A stretch of 64,000 nt of DNA. It comes from Malania oleifera (lineage: Eukaryota > Streptophyta > Magnoliopsida > Santalales > Ximeniaceae). Shown in pieces: positions 46,888-58,560 of the stretch. Position 1 is the stretch's first letter. Each line of letters opens with the position of its first letter. The DNA lies in NCBI RefSeq assembly GCF_029873635.1, contig NC_080418.1, positions 13,557,562 through 13,621,561 of the forward strand, read 5' to 3'. The translations under genes were made by a program, and so were the position numbers. Below the pieces are notes generated by a model that had not been told where the DNA came from, did no database searches, and saw only the letters and a program-made list of their open reading frames with translations.

Positions 46888-49672
46888 CAGATTGACCACG
46901 AAATTGAGCTTTTTCCGGGAGTAAAACTGCCACCACGTGTCCCTTATCGAATGGCGCCGCCTGAGTTAGCTGAACTTAGAAGGCAACTAAATGATCTAAT
47001 TGCAACAGGATTCATCCACCCATCAAAAGCACCTTTTGGGGCTCCAGTGTTATTCAAGAAGAAACAAAATGGCAGTTTGCGTTTGTGTGTAGATTATCGA
47101 GCTCTTAATAAGGTGACGGTTCGCAACAAGTATCTCATTCCACTGATTGCCGATATTTTTGACCAGTTAAGTACAACTAAATATTTCACTAAACTGAACT
47201 TGAGATCGGGATATCATCAAGTACACATTGTAGAGGGAGATGAACCTAAGACCACTTGTGTCACCCAGTATGGAGCATTTGAATTCTTTGTCATGCCTTT
47301 TGGGCTAACAAATGCACCTGCTACCTTTTGTTCTTTTATGAATCAGGCTTTTCAAGACTACCTTGATCAATTCGTGGTCGTTTACCTTGATGATATAATG
47401 GTTTTCAGCGCATACTTAGAAGAACATAAAGATCACCTTCAGAAGGTTTTTCAAAAACTCTGAGAAAATCAGTTATATGTAAAAGGGGAGATGTGTGCTT
47501 TCACTCAAAAGCATATTTAATTCTTGAGGCATATCATTGAAGAGGGCCAGATACGAATGGATTCAGCTAAAGTACAAACCATCAATGAATGGCGAGCACC
47601 TACATCCGTTAGAGAACTACGATCCTTCTTGGGCCTAGCCAACTACTATCGAAAGTTTATAGAGGGGTACTCTAAAAGAGTTGTATCGTTAATAAATTTA
47701 CTAAGGAAGGGGGTACCATGGGGGTAGTCAGAAGAGTGCCAATCAGCATTTGTTGAATTAAAGGAAAAGATTGTAGGAGATCCTGTGCTAATCCTTCCTG
47801 ATGTGACAAAGTCGTTTGAAGTATAAGCAAACGCCAAGACTTTGCATTAGGGGGAGTTCTTTTGCAAGAAGGGCATCCAGTTGCTTTTGAAAGTAGAAAA
47901 TTAATGGGTGCCAAATGAAACTATACAGCGCAGCAAAATGAGCTTCTCGCGGTGGTACACGGTCTCCGAGTGTGGAGGCACCATCTCTTGGGGTCCAAAT
48001 TTGTGGTAAAAATTGATAATGTGGCAATTACTCACTTCTTGTCACACCCAGGACTAACTTCAAAACAAGCCCGTTGGCAAGAGAAGCTAGCAAAATTTAA
48101 TTTTGATTTTGAATACAAAGCACGGAAGACGAACGAAGTGGCTGATGCTTTAAGCAGAAAAACCGAATTGGAAGCATTGAAACTCATAAGTCATTTATCA
48201 ACTAGTAGGGTGGCGTTACCTTTGAAGAATCTTATCAAGGAACATTTAAGTACAGACCAGCAGGCGCTGACACTAAGCAAACTGATAGAAGAAGGGAAGA
48301 CACGACAATTCTAGGTAGAAGATGGACTGATAATGACTAAAGGCAAGAGAGTCTATGTGCCCAAAGCTAGAAACTTGAGGAAAACCTTACTAAAAGAGTA
48401 CCATGATACATTGTGGGTTGGTCATCCGGGATGGCGAAAAACTCATGCATTGATTACACAGGGGTACTATTGGCCGAATATGCAAGATGATGTGATGAGT
48501 TATACCAAAACTTGCTTAATCTGTCAACAAGACAAGGTAGAAAGAAAGAAGACCTCAAGTTTGTTGGAGTCATTGCTAGTTCCTATCAGGCCATAGGAAA
48601 GTGTCTCTTTGGACTTCATTTCCTCATTGCCAAAAGTAGAGGAGTATGCAACTTTCGTACCGGTCTCGAAGCTATGTTCAGCAAAGAAGACAGCTCAGCT
48701 ATTCTTCAAGCATGTGGTGAAATATTGGGGTGTTCCAAAAAGCCTAATCAGTGATAGGAATGTCAGATCACTGGGGGATTTTGGAGTGAACTCTTTCGCT
48801 TGATGGGTTCAAACCTTAATCTGTCCACCAACTACCACCCACAGACAGATGGTCAAACCGAACGTTTTAATGGGATGCTGGAAGAATACTTGCGACATTT
48901 TGTTAACTCAAATCAGAAGAATTGAGTTACTTTACTGGACATGGCGCAATTCTTTTTTAACTCTATGAAATCTTCTGCGACCAATAAAAGCCCTTTTGAG
49001 ATTGTGACAGGTCAACAACCGACTCTCCCGCACACTCTAGATGGTCCATACAAAGGAAATTACCCGAAAGCATACCAATTCACAAAGAATTGGTTGCACA
49101 ACATTGAAGTCACCCGAGCTCAGTTAGAAAAAGCATCGAAGCGCAGGAAGAAATGGGCTGACAAAGGGAGACGACCATAACAATTTGAAACTGGAGATCT
49201 GGTTCTTGTAAAAGTGCCGCCAGAGACATTTCGATTTCTTCGCGGCAAGGACAAAAGGCTTTTACGCTGTTACGAAGGTCCAAGCAGAGTGATCGAGAAG
49301 GTGGGACATGCATCTTATCGGCTTGAACAACCAGAGTAGATGAAAAGCCACAGACGTTCAGTCCATTCCGTGTTTCATGTAAGCAATTTAAAGTCATTCC
49401 ACACAGATAAAGCAGATCTGCACCGACAAAGGATAAGGAGATCAACAATTTCCAGAAGGCAGCTTGTAAACAAAGATGTCCAGGAGATCATTGCAGACAG
49501 AGTCGTCAATGTAAAAGGTCGTCAACAACCACAATATCTGGTTCAATGGATGGGGCTGGGCGAAGAAGAGAATAGTTGGGAAAAGGTAGAAAACCTTCAG
49601 CATGTCATACAAAAGATTGAAGATTTCAGAAATTCGAAGACAACGACATCAGCTTCAACATCAGCAGAGTGA
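46888..49672 (+). pseudogene. Chromovirus RT, RNase H, integrase, chromodomain
   Basis: The reverse transcriptase is at 46951-47463 with YLDD near the end. Its first catalytic Asp (motif A, normally LDLRSGYHQ) reads Asn (47197-47199), so the enzyme would be dead even without stops. Stops follow at 47461, 47518, 47725 and 47824 and later. RNase H is recognisable to about 48150. The integrase shows the HHCC zinc region (48400-48530), the DFISSLP core and, after a shift near 48790, the 'YHPQTDGQTERFN' motif. The chromodomain at 49480-49630 ('YLVQWMGLGEEENSWE') is intact in frame and would bind methylated histone H3. It ends at 49672, close to the polypurine tract. Confidence 0.92.
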
Positions 49673-49710
49673 AAATGCCTTCTACAACACATCGACGAGG
49701 ACGTCAATAA

Positions 49711-49726
49711 AATGAGTGGGGGAGGA
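49711..49726 (+). promoter_or_regulatory. Polypurine tract of the chromovirus
   Basis: GAGTGGGGGAGGA-type purine run directly before the 3' LTR. Confidence 0.85.
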
Positions 49727-50116
49727 TGTTAAGGAGTGACAATGTAATGGGGAAAAGGGGGAGATAGATACTACTATAATTGTATTCTCCAGGGGTTTAG
49801 AATGAATATATGAATATCTGTGTCAACATTTGTATGGTTATTCTCTTTGAATTGAATAATACAAGCAGTCCTTTTCATTATGGTGTTTTGTTGCCTTGGA
49901 TTATGATATCCCTAATTGTTATAGCGTTATTTTGTATATGTGAATATATTGCTCGTGTGATATCCTATTGTTCCTTGTCTTTCTTGAGTATTGAGACTTA
50001 CCCGGTGCTCGTACTTGCAGGCTTGAACATGTGAGATTTGGCTAACTTGTCAAGGGAGAGCTTTCAACGAGTGCCACACGGCCCTTACTTGAGTCCCATT
50101 TTGGGGGTCTGTGACA
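49727..50116 (+). repeat. Chromovirus 3' LTR
   Basis: TGTTAAGGAG...CTGTGACA, 390 bp, aligned end to end with the 5' LTR without gaps. Confidence 0.95.
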
Positions 50117-50212
50117 CCTAGCAGCACGAACCCAACCAAAAGAAGAAGCAAAAAGACAACCAACAAAGGCATTCCATTATTGGATTCTAGAGGCTACTAT
50201 CTCTATCTTTTA
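50117..50212. other. Short flank between chromovirus and LINE remnant
   Basis: Begins with the CCTAG duplication. A-rich; nothing recognised. Confidence 0.4.
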
Positions 50213-51530
50213 TTCTTTCCATTAACGATGGAAGCTTGCTCGTAATTATTCTTACTAAGCTAGGTAAGATACAAGTTTGTTGGGTTCCAAAAGTTGTTGA
50301 TCTAGTTACAAACGCTAATGATGAGGTAATGACTTGTGCAATCACAATTTAAGAGAATAACAGTTAGTGTTGATGGTTTTTTTTTTTTCATGAATCCAAT
50401 TTTTTTCCTTGAAAGAACTTTACTTTGGAACAATATAGTCAACAGCTGAGTTGCACTCTTCCCTGGATAGTGTTGGGGCATTTTAATGTTCTTGATGATG
50501 CAGAAGATAAGATGGGTGCAACTACTGCCAATTGTTCAAATGCCTGAGCCAAAGATTGTTGGGAGTTAGAACCTAAGCATATAGGTTGTCATTTTAGTGG
50601 GTACAATAACCAAGAAGTTGATGAGAATTTCTTGGAGTAATTGTAAATAAGCACTGGGTTTTGAGCTTTACTACCTCTGAAGTTGATGTGCTATATGCGA
50701 GTGTCTCTGATCAGTTCTTGGTGAATTCTATTGTGGAAGATGTGATTAACGGCAAGGTTTCTTTGAAATGTGTTTTTTCCATTGAAGAAAAAAAAAAAAA
50801 AAAAAACCTTCTAGGCTGATGATAGTAAGTCTCTCCATGGTACAACAAGTCTTGTGAGTCCCACTAGGTGGGGTCAGCTACATGAATCCTTTTCCTACAT
50901 TTCACTCGATCGAGAGCATTTCCTCTACTGCTCAAATTTCTTTGGCTAGCGACATTTTTCAAGCAACATGCTGAGTTTGGGCTTTTGGTAATGCAAATAA
51001 TAAGCTTTTTCATAATTCTGGTAAGAGGTTGTCCAAAGGAGAACTAGAATCAAAATTTTAAGTTTGGATAAATGAATGGGCATAATTGTATTACTGAGGA
51101 TGATCAAATCAAGGAAGTTGCAAGTTGTTTGGTTGTTTGAAGGAGATAACAAAACTAAATTCTTATGCAGAATTGCAATGCACACAGGAGAGCTAATTAT
51201 ATACACCAAGAATAAATAGGGGAAGACATCAAAATGGAGAAGGGGATCATTGCGGGTGTATTGCCAATTACTAATTTCTATAACTTTACACTACGCCAAA
51301 GCTTGATGGCTTGGAGTTTAATTCAATCACCTAGAGAAGCTGATGTAGGACAAATTGGGGATAGACATCACAATGGAGAAGGGTATCATTGTGGGTGTAT
51401 TGCCAATTACTAATTTCTATAACTTCACACTAAAACAGAGTCAAGAAGGCCAAAACTTGATGGCTTGGAGTTCAATTCAATCACTGCGAAGGAAAGATGA
51501 TGCTAGAGAGGCTGATGTAGGACAAGTGAG
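50213..51530 (+). pseudogene. Decayed LINE fragment (endonuclease and start of RT)
   Basis: Around 50400-50530 the frame reads 'LWNNIVNS' then 'PWIVLGHFNVLDDAEDKMG', the plant LINE apurinic-like endonuclease block in which GDFN has become GHFN. Around 51110-51215, 'WLFEGDNKTKFLCRIA' matches the linker just before the LINE reverse transcriptase (W..EGD.NTKFFH). Many stops and shifts separate them. A direct duplication occupies the 3' part. No poly-A tail is clear. It sits between the chromovirus and the older gypsy remnant. Confidence 0.7.
51217..51525 (+). repeat. Imperfect tandem duplication in the LINE remnant
   Basis: Copies begin near 51217 and 51357. Both carry 'agacatca.aatggagaaggg.atcatt', 'gtgtattgccaattactaat', 'cttgatggcttggagtt.aattcaatcac' and 'gctgatgtaggacaa'. 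The second copy is about 30 bp longer. Confidence 0.85.
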
Positions 51531-51556
51531 AGAATCTAGATATGTGTATATATATA

Positions 51557-51672
51557 GAGAGAGAGAGAGAGAGAATTGAGAGAATTAGAAGGAGAATTAG
51601 AAGAAGGAGAAGCAGAAGAAGGAGAAGTAGTAGAAGGAGAAGAAGAAAAGTAGGAGGAGGAGGAGGAGGTCC
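51557..51672 (+). repeat. Purine-only simple sequence (GA/GAA/GGA)n
   Basis: About 115 bp of almost uninterrupted purines, starting as (GA)n and passing into GAAGGAGAA and GGAGGA units. Frames across it are Arg- or Leu-rich low-complexity and not genes. Confidence 0.9.
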
Positions 51673-51674
51673 TC

Positions 51675-54600
51675 CATATAAGCTATTTCCTAGACCTTCT
51701 TGGCTTAGGGGATGTAGATGGTCCACCAGCATTATCCCCTAGCTGAAAGGAGCTCTGCTCCGCAGAGTGGGATTGCAAATATGACTCCATCAAGTCAGCA
51801 GCGCTGCCACAAATGTCATCCTCAGCAAAACAACCTCTCCACTGAACCAAGTGGAGACAAAAACCACTGTGAGATGTCATGAACTCATCATCCATGATAG
51901 ACTTCACTGTTTCCTGTGGTTGAGAAATAGAGGGAGGCTGAGGAGCTGCTGAACCTGAATGAGTATCAAATGGCAACTCAAGAGGCTCAAAAGTACCTGA
52001 TAATGTGTCAAATCCTCAACAATAAAAACTGTACTAATGGTCATATGAGTAGGTAAATCAAGTAACATGCATCAGGCCCACGTTTCGTAAGGATGAAGAA
52101 AGGGCAAATGGCACAAGCATGAAGCTTTTTAAATGAATTTCTTGGGTAACATGCAGGTCTTATGTGAACCATAACACTATCACCTACATTAAACTCTCTA
52201 GCTCTACAATGCACATCTACAACAAATTTATAATCCATATTATTCATAGCAAGTTTTCGCTTACCCTCAGCATACAACTCATGATTGTGATGAACAAAAG
52301 ACATAGTGGGCTAAGAAATACAGGCATATGGTGGCAAAGAAACAAGATCAATGGGTGCACAGGGTTTGTAACCGAATACACACTTAAAAGGTCTCCAGTG
52401 GACCTATTCACAAAATTATTATAAGCGAACTCAATAGTAGGTAGCACCAAGTCCCAATTGCCTTGTTTTTCTCACACAAAACACCTAATTAGGTCGCCAA
52501 TACTATGAGTCACAACCTCAGTGGCTGAAGCTGAAGCAGCTACTTTCGAAGTAATAGAAAGACAAGCAACCACTTGAGTGGGACAGTTAAGAGTTGAAAA
52601 AAGTACTCCTCACTTCTTTCTCTCATTCAAAACCGTGCATGAGACTTTCATCTCGCATTGACCATCAGTTTGGGAGTAGCAAGCAAAAGAAAACAGCGAG
52701 TCCCACGCATTTTCCTGTATTTTCCATTAGTAGCTAGAGAACTTGATAACCCTATCCGACACTATGGAGGTTCGAACCCCGTGCAATTTGACCACCTCTT
52801 TAAAGAACAAGTTAGCTACATGAGATGTGGCAAAGTCTTCTTGGAGAATCTGTCGACAACAAAAAATATGGAATCATGTCTTCTGCCTGTTTTGGGGAGT
52901 CCAAGAACAAAATCCGTACTTAGGTCTCTCCAAGGTTTGTGTGGCAATGGCAAAGGGGTATAAAGGTCAGAGTTTTGTCTCAACTAAAGCAATGGTTTTA
53001 TCCCTCCCTAGATGACCAGCTAATCCTCGGCATGCAATTCCCAAACTAAAAGATCTCTAAAAGAAGTACAAGGAATGCATAAACTAGTACCTTTAAACAG
53101 ATACTCCTCACAGATGCTGACATCTACAAAACCTCTATGGTGGCCCTCAGGCCCCTCACTCACTTCTTGAAAGATAAGCCTAAAATCAGGACAAGTGGAA
53201 TGCTCATCCTTCAAACTATCAAAACCAATGACCTTGGCTCTCAAGATAAGGAGAATAATTGCCACCCTATTAAGGCCAACAGCCGCTTTATTCTCAACAC
53301 GAAAATGATGCTTAAGAAAACAAAATTGTACTTGTTGAGGAAACTAACCTAGCCAGCATGCTTCACACTCAACTTTTTCTACGAGCTTAGATATCGCAAA
53401 GCAAAGTGGTCGGAAAATAGTACAAACTCTTGGGTTAACATGTAGTATCTCCAATGTTGGAGGAATCTCACTACAATGCAAAACTCATCATCATATGCTC
53501 TATTGGATGTCCCTACTAACTAAAGATCTAACCTATACCTACCCTAAAGGCATCACAAGCCACCTCAAAGCTCTAATAAAGTCCAGATGCCTATATATAG
53601 GTGCTTCAGTCATCTTCTGTTTAGCCTCTCTAAAAGCTCTAGCAGTTGATGGGGGTTGAATGAATCTCTCCTTTCTTCAAACACTCAGTGATAAGTGCCA
53701 TGATGGTGCCAAAAATCCCTATGTGGCAAGCGCTCCCCCTAGTTTTTCTTGACCAATATATAGTCAAAGTAAACTGCTAGAAGCTTTCCTATAAATGACT
53801 ACAAAACATGCATCATACCCTCATAAAAGTCCTAGGGACATTAGAGAGTCCAAAGGGCATGACCAACCAATCAAATAAACCATCTTGGGTCTTAAAAACC
53901 CTTTCCACTCATCTCCTAGTCTAATTCTAATTTGGTGATACCAGCTATGCAACCTAACATGTCAAGCATATCCTCAAGCCTAGCAAATAGGGAACCTATC
54001 CGTGATGGTGATTTTGTTTATGGCTCTACTATCCACACACATCCTCCAAGATCCATCCTTTTTCAAACTTAGAAGAGTTGGTACAGCACAAGGTCTAAGG
54101 TTGTCTCACAAAGCCCTTGGCCCTACCTGCCTATTCAATTCAACAAGCTCTTTACAGTTCATGTATAATGTGGCAAGTTAGGTAATTGTGAACCTAGAAT
54201 GAGATCCATGACAAGCTGGATTTCTCGCATAGGTGATAACTTACTAGGAACAACATCAGCGAGCTCAACTAGCAACTCTCTTACCTCAAGTGGATTCTCA
54301 CATAAAAAATCTCAATCCTTAGAAGGAACCTCTCGAGCGAAAACTACTAAAATGCACCAATTTTCTAAGTTGTCTCACTCAAAAGCCCTATGATCAAGCA
54401 AGTGAATGCTTCTTTGAGCTAGGACTTGACAGGCTACCTTGTCCCTTAACTAAGAAGTCTTTGGAGTGGGCTTGGCAGGGGTCAATATGATATTCTTATC
54501 TTTGTGCCCAAACACATAAGTGTTTCCCCCACCATGATTGGTTACACCATGATCAAATAATCATGGTCGGCCTGACAAGACATGGGCCACATCTATCAAA

Positions 54601-55611
54601 AGTAACTCACTATAGACCCTATCATTATAATCTCTCATTTGGATGGGTACAAGACACCTCTTGTTAACTAGTAGATTTGTCCTGTTTACCTAAGTCACCT
54701 CAAAAGGATGAGGCTATGGCTCTCCCTTAAGGCTCAATCTTCTTGGAACAGCCTTGGAGATCACATTCATTATGCTAATCCCATCAATAACTTACATGTC
54801 CTATCCTCACAACAAAGGGAAGTGTGGAAAATAGTGGTACGTTTCCACTTCTCAAGATTTATGGTTGTGGATAAGGCACACCTAACCACACTAACATGGT
54901 GGTCATCCTCCTTAAAATCAACAAGGTCGCCATCATCTCCCGACTACTCAACAGCATCTACAACTTGATCCTCACAATAAGGCAAACCATCAGTTTCACA
55001 CTCCAAAGCTAAGGCTCATTGGAGACAATGAGCAGCAATATGACCTCTAGCATGGCAACAATGACAGCCTAAGGAATACTAGATCCACTAAAGATAACAT
55101 GATTTGACTCTATTTGCTTTGCAAAACTCTCTCTAAGGGTAAACTAAAGGATGGTAAGCTTAGGTTGAGGAAAGGATTTGGAATAACGAGGCTCACTTAT
55201 CTGAGATGAAGACCTATGGGAACTCTTGAGGTACTTTTCAATGGAAAGAGCTTTTTGATAAGCTACCTCTAAAGACTCTAAAGAGAACAACTCAACCTCT
55301 CACCTAACATCTTCCTAAAGACCATTCACAAACCTAGCCATAGTGTGAGGTGTGACCTCAACAATATCACTCCTAAGCATCACTCCTCAAATCGATCAAT
55401 ACAGTAGTCTATTTATGGTTCAAAATATCAACCGGCTATTAAAGGAAGGAGGGATGTACTTTTCTTTCAATTGTTGTCTCATCGCTTCCCACTGTTATAG
55501 GAGGTTCACTCAACTATTTCAGGGTCTGTTTTACAATTCGCCAACACTACTTTGTTGGTCTGGCAAACCGAACTTTGTCCTCACCCTGTATATGGTACCA
55601 ATTAAAGAAAT
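51675..55611 (-). pseudogene. Decayed gypsy chromovirus, pol and part of gag
   Basis: Minus-strand order from high to low coordinate: gag stretch (55440-55600), CCHC knuckle CHCCHARGHIAAHC (near 55030-55080), protease region 'TIFHTSLCCEDRTCKLL' (near 54800), reverse transcriptase scraps including 'RLEDMLDML' (about 53960) and 'VYFDYILV' (about 53750), RNase H/integrase zinc region 'EEYLFKGTSLCIPCTS' (53020-53140), integrase 'LPTIEFAYNNFVNRSTG' (52390-52450) and C-terminal 'REFNVGDSVMVHIRP' (52140-52200). It ends in a worn chromodomain-like tail 'ETVKSIMDDEF..LVQWRG' (51800-51910). Stops and shifts are everywhere. Wording resembles Del/Tekay-type chromoviruses. No LTR of this element is identified; it continues beyond two later insertions to 63905-64000. 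Confidence 0.85.
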
Positions 55612-57792
55612 TGTTGACTTTTTGAGTCTGATCTCTGTTTTGATGCTGACAAACCACCAGTGTAAATAGTTTATGAACAGGTTCATATTTCAGCACACAC
55701 ATAAGGTTTAAGAGAAATGGAGGCCAAGACAAATCTTAATGCACATATACCTGGCATACTCCATGAAGAGAAGAGCAAAAGATCAAGAAGAAGAAATTTA
55801 AATTTCATTGTATTGCATTTAATTTTTAATTTGGTCAGTAATAATTGCATGGCATGCATGATATGGATAAAAGCTCAGTGATGACCGTAGACTGACCATA
55901 GGGAATCACAGGACCTTAGGGATCACTCTTCGGTCAACCTTCGACCTTAGGGATCACTCTTCGGTCGACTTGGATTTTTAGGACTAATTAAAAAGCTCAA
56001 AGACCATAGACAAACTTTAGGTCCTAAATTATCATATGAAAAGTCCCCTATAACTTAGAAATAAGAATTATGTGAGAAAGAGTGACTTTAAATGAAAATC
56101 TGGACTTGAATGCACAAGTTTAGTGTGTTCAGTTGACCGAACCAGAACACACAAACTTTCAGCCGACCGAACCTCACCAGGGTCAAATGTTGACCATTTG
56201 GTCGACCATCTTAAATGAACTCTAACGCTCTGGTCGACTGAACTAGCACGTGGGGAATTCCCAACGCTCTGGTCGACCGAACTCCTAGTTATAATATGAC
56301 TTGGTCGACCGAACTTATGAAATTGGTCAACCGAACTTGAGTTGGTAGACCAAACCTCGGAGGTTCAAAATCGCCTAAAAAATGGTCGACCAAAACCTCA
56401 ATTCAAAAATGCCCTAGTCGACTAAACTTAGTAATCTGGTCGACCAAACCTTGAATCAAGTCGACCGAACCTCTCAAATTGGAAAAATTTTACCGCAATT
56501 AAACAAAGTTAATCTGGTCGACCGAACCTCTCGAGTTGGCAAAATTTTACCGCAATTAAACAGGATTAATTTTTGTTAAACATGTTTAATCATTTTCAAA
56601 AATACCTAGTGTGTCCCCAATAGTCATAAATTTCCCAAAGTCTTTATATACCCCCTCATAACTCAAAATTAGTAAGATGATTAGTTAGAAAATTCTCTCA
56701 AATTTTCATATCATATTTTCATCTTCCTAAGCTTGTTTTTCATCCTCTCTTTGTTATTTATTCTAAAAATCATTTTCAAGAAAGTATTCTTTATCTTGGG
56801 CATTTTATTTTTTACAAATCATATTGCTTATACTCTCATATCCCATTATTTTTTAAAATCATTATCATGAGAGTAAATCCTAAGTTTACTCCAGATATTT
56901 TCATTGATAAATATCTTTGGAGAAAAACTTGTTTTTTGCTTGTGAATCTTGCACACATTGCAAGACTTAAAGGCTTATATATTCTTCATTGCAAAATTAT
57001 TTTTGAACAAGAATCCTAGTTCCCCTAAGCTTTATTTGAAAAACTAATTTTTGGGAAAACTCTTGACATATTGAAAAGAGTACCTTGAGCATATTCTTAT
57101 TTTAATATCTTTGCTTGGAAGGTCTCTTACTCTTGTTAGTAAAAAAATCATTTTTCACACTCAGACTTTATTGAGAAATATTTTTTGGTGAAAAATACAC
57201 ATCCTCACATTGAGCTTTAATTCATATCATACGTGAGTGTATTTCGGAGCTTATTGTTATACACATGTGCTTGTAATAGAAGTACATTTGTTTGTACGCA
57301 AAAATTTATTTGATTATCTGTTGTATTCCCCAAGATGGTCGGAAGAGAGAGACTAGCCCTGTGAATAGTCTCGGACTGGTTCAGACCCGGTTAAGAGAAC
57401 TGGGTGTACCATCCTGGTAAGGTGTTGTAAACAGTGTCGCTCCACCCATGAAGTGAGTAACTAGTGGAATCCTCTTACTTGTGAGCTTGAGGCAGGGACG
57501 TAAGCAGTTTTGGCCGAACCCCGATAACATATCTGGTGTCAGTTTTATTTTACGCAATTTACTTTATGCACTTGCATGTTAATATTTATTGCTCTGAATG
57601 TTCGATATACTGAATTTGCTTTGATTTCTTATATATCTACTCAGTAGTTTATCTGTTGAATTGGTATGTGTTTTAGACAGACCCTAGGTTGAGGTATACT
57701 GCTATTGGATTAGGTATAACTAAGAAGAAATAATTTTAAATTTCCAATTCATCCCCCCCCCCTCCCCTCTTGGGAATACACCATTTCCAACA
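55612..57792 (+). mobile_element. Solo LTR, family B, in the gypsy gag
   Basis: TGTTGAC...TTCCAACA with a perfect target duplication GAAAT (55607-55611 and 57793-57797). It is collinear with the LTRs at 33241 and 39469 and carries the densest GGTCGACC cluster (about 13 variants, 56120-56530). Two LTR-internal tandem duplications are private to this copy: 31 bp near 55913-55972 and 57 bp near 56461-56575. The conserved end block with 'ggccgaaccccgataac' is at 57510-57530. Confidence 0.95.
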
Positions 57793-57820
57793 GAAATCCT
57801 CTATCTCTGATACCCAATAT
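57793..57820 (-). pseudogene. Gypsy gag sliver between two insertions
   Basis: Twenty-eight bases that include both target duplications (GAAAT 57793-57797; CCCAATAT 57813-57820). On the minus strand they stay in the gag frame and link 63905 onward to 55611 downward, showing both insertions hit the same gag codon neighbourhood. Confidence 0.8.
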
Positions 57821-57831
57821 CATGGTTTTAA

Positions 57832-57995
57832 ATAACGGCCGTTACGTAGCGTAACGGCCGATACGTAACGGAAATCGGAGGGCCCGAAACCGATACGGGC
57901 CGATAATGCGGTTCGGAAAAAATTCACGGCCGTAACGGCCGTTACGGAGGCGTAACGGCCGATACTCCAACGTTACACGTCGTAACGTCCGTTAC
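57832..57995 (+). repeat. hAT 5' subterminal repeats
   Basis: At least six variants of 'cgtaacggccgttacg' in both orientations, very CpG-rich in an AT-rich setting. Related 'gttacgcccg', 'cgtaacacccg' and 'cgacgttacccg' units occur at 63815-63885 near the other end. hAT transposases typically bind such subterminal motifs. Confidence 0.85.
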
Positions 57996-58019
57996 ATGGC
58001 CGATAGGTCGCAGATTCGC

Positions 58020-58560
58020 TGAAGGCTTTCTGCTGCAGGCAGCAGGCAGCAGCGCTGCTTTCCCCCTCTCCCCAGTCCCCACACCCATCTGTCATTCAAA
58101 GGGTAAAATGGAAAGTTACAAACTGACCTTGAAAATTTGTTGGCCTTCGGCAATAAGAAGGCTTCGAAGCATGAGAGTGAGCACACCGAGGCTACCGAGC
58201 AGATCTACTCAGAATTGCAGACTTCGCAGCCTTCCAGGACTCAGAATTGCAGACTTGCAGTTCCAAGCTTCCAGCAACTTGGCGAGTCACCGGCGACGGC
58301 GACAGGTCTGCAGCAGCTCCGCCAGTCGTCGCAGTCGGCACCTTCCTCCGCCAGTCGTCGCAGTCGCCACCAGCCAGCCTCTCGATTTCAGCTTCGGAGG
58401 CTCGGAGCTTGGAGTCATCGCTGCATTGTGCTTCGCTCCTTCGACTCTTCGAGGCTCCTCCGAGTTCCCTCGAATCCCTCCCCTCTCTCGGTCTGACTCG
58501 ACTACCAGGCCTCAGCGTATGAGACACTCTAACACCCACAGCACTTTTCATTATGTTTTT
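58020..58560 (+). other. hAT 5' leader region, GC-rich
   Basis: GC-rich stretch with the unit 'ccgccagtcgtcgcagtcg' repeated at about 58319 and 58350. Several overlapping frames up to 153 codons exist but none shows a known domain, and they are Ser/Arg-rich as expected of such composition. Most likely the untranslated first exon of the transposase transcript. Confidence 0.5.

Larger units (their letters stand above)
44445..50116 (+). mobile_element. Complete Ty3/gypsy chromovirus, decayed
   Basis: 5.67 kb with 390-bp LTRs, a perfect target duplication CCTAG (44440-44444 and 50117-50121), a Met primer site and a polypurine tract. Order: gag, protease, reverse transcriptase, RNase H, integrase, chromodomain. 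The two LTRs differ at about 33 positions by my count, only five of them transversions, so it is much older than the copia element. The coding region has many stops and at least two frameshifts. Short LTRs and compact size suit the Reina or Galadriel chromovirus lineages; which one is undecided. Confidence 0.95.

Noticed and set aside
51481-51742. Leu-rich or Arg-rich frames across the purine tract
   Set aside because: Simple-sequence translation only.
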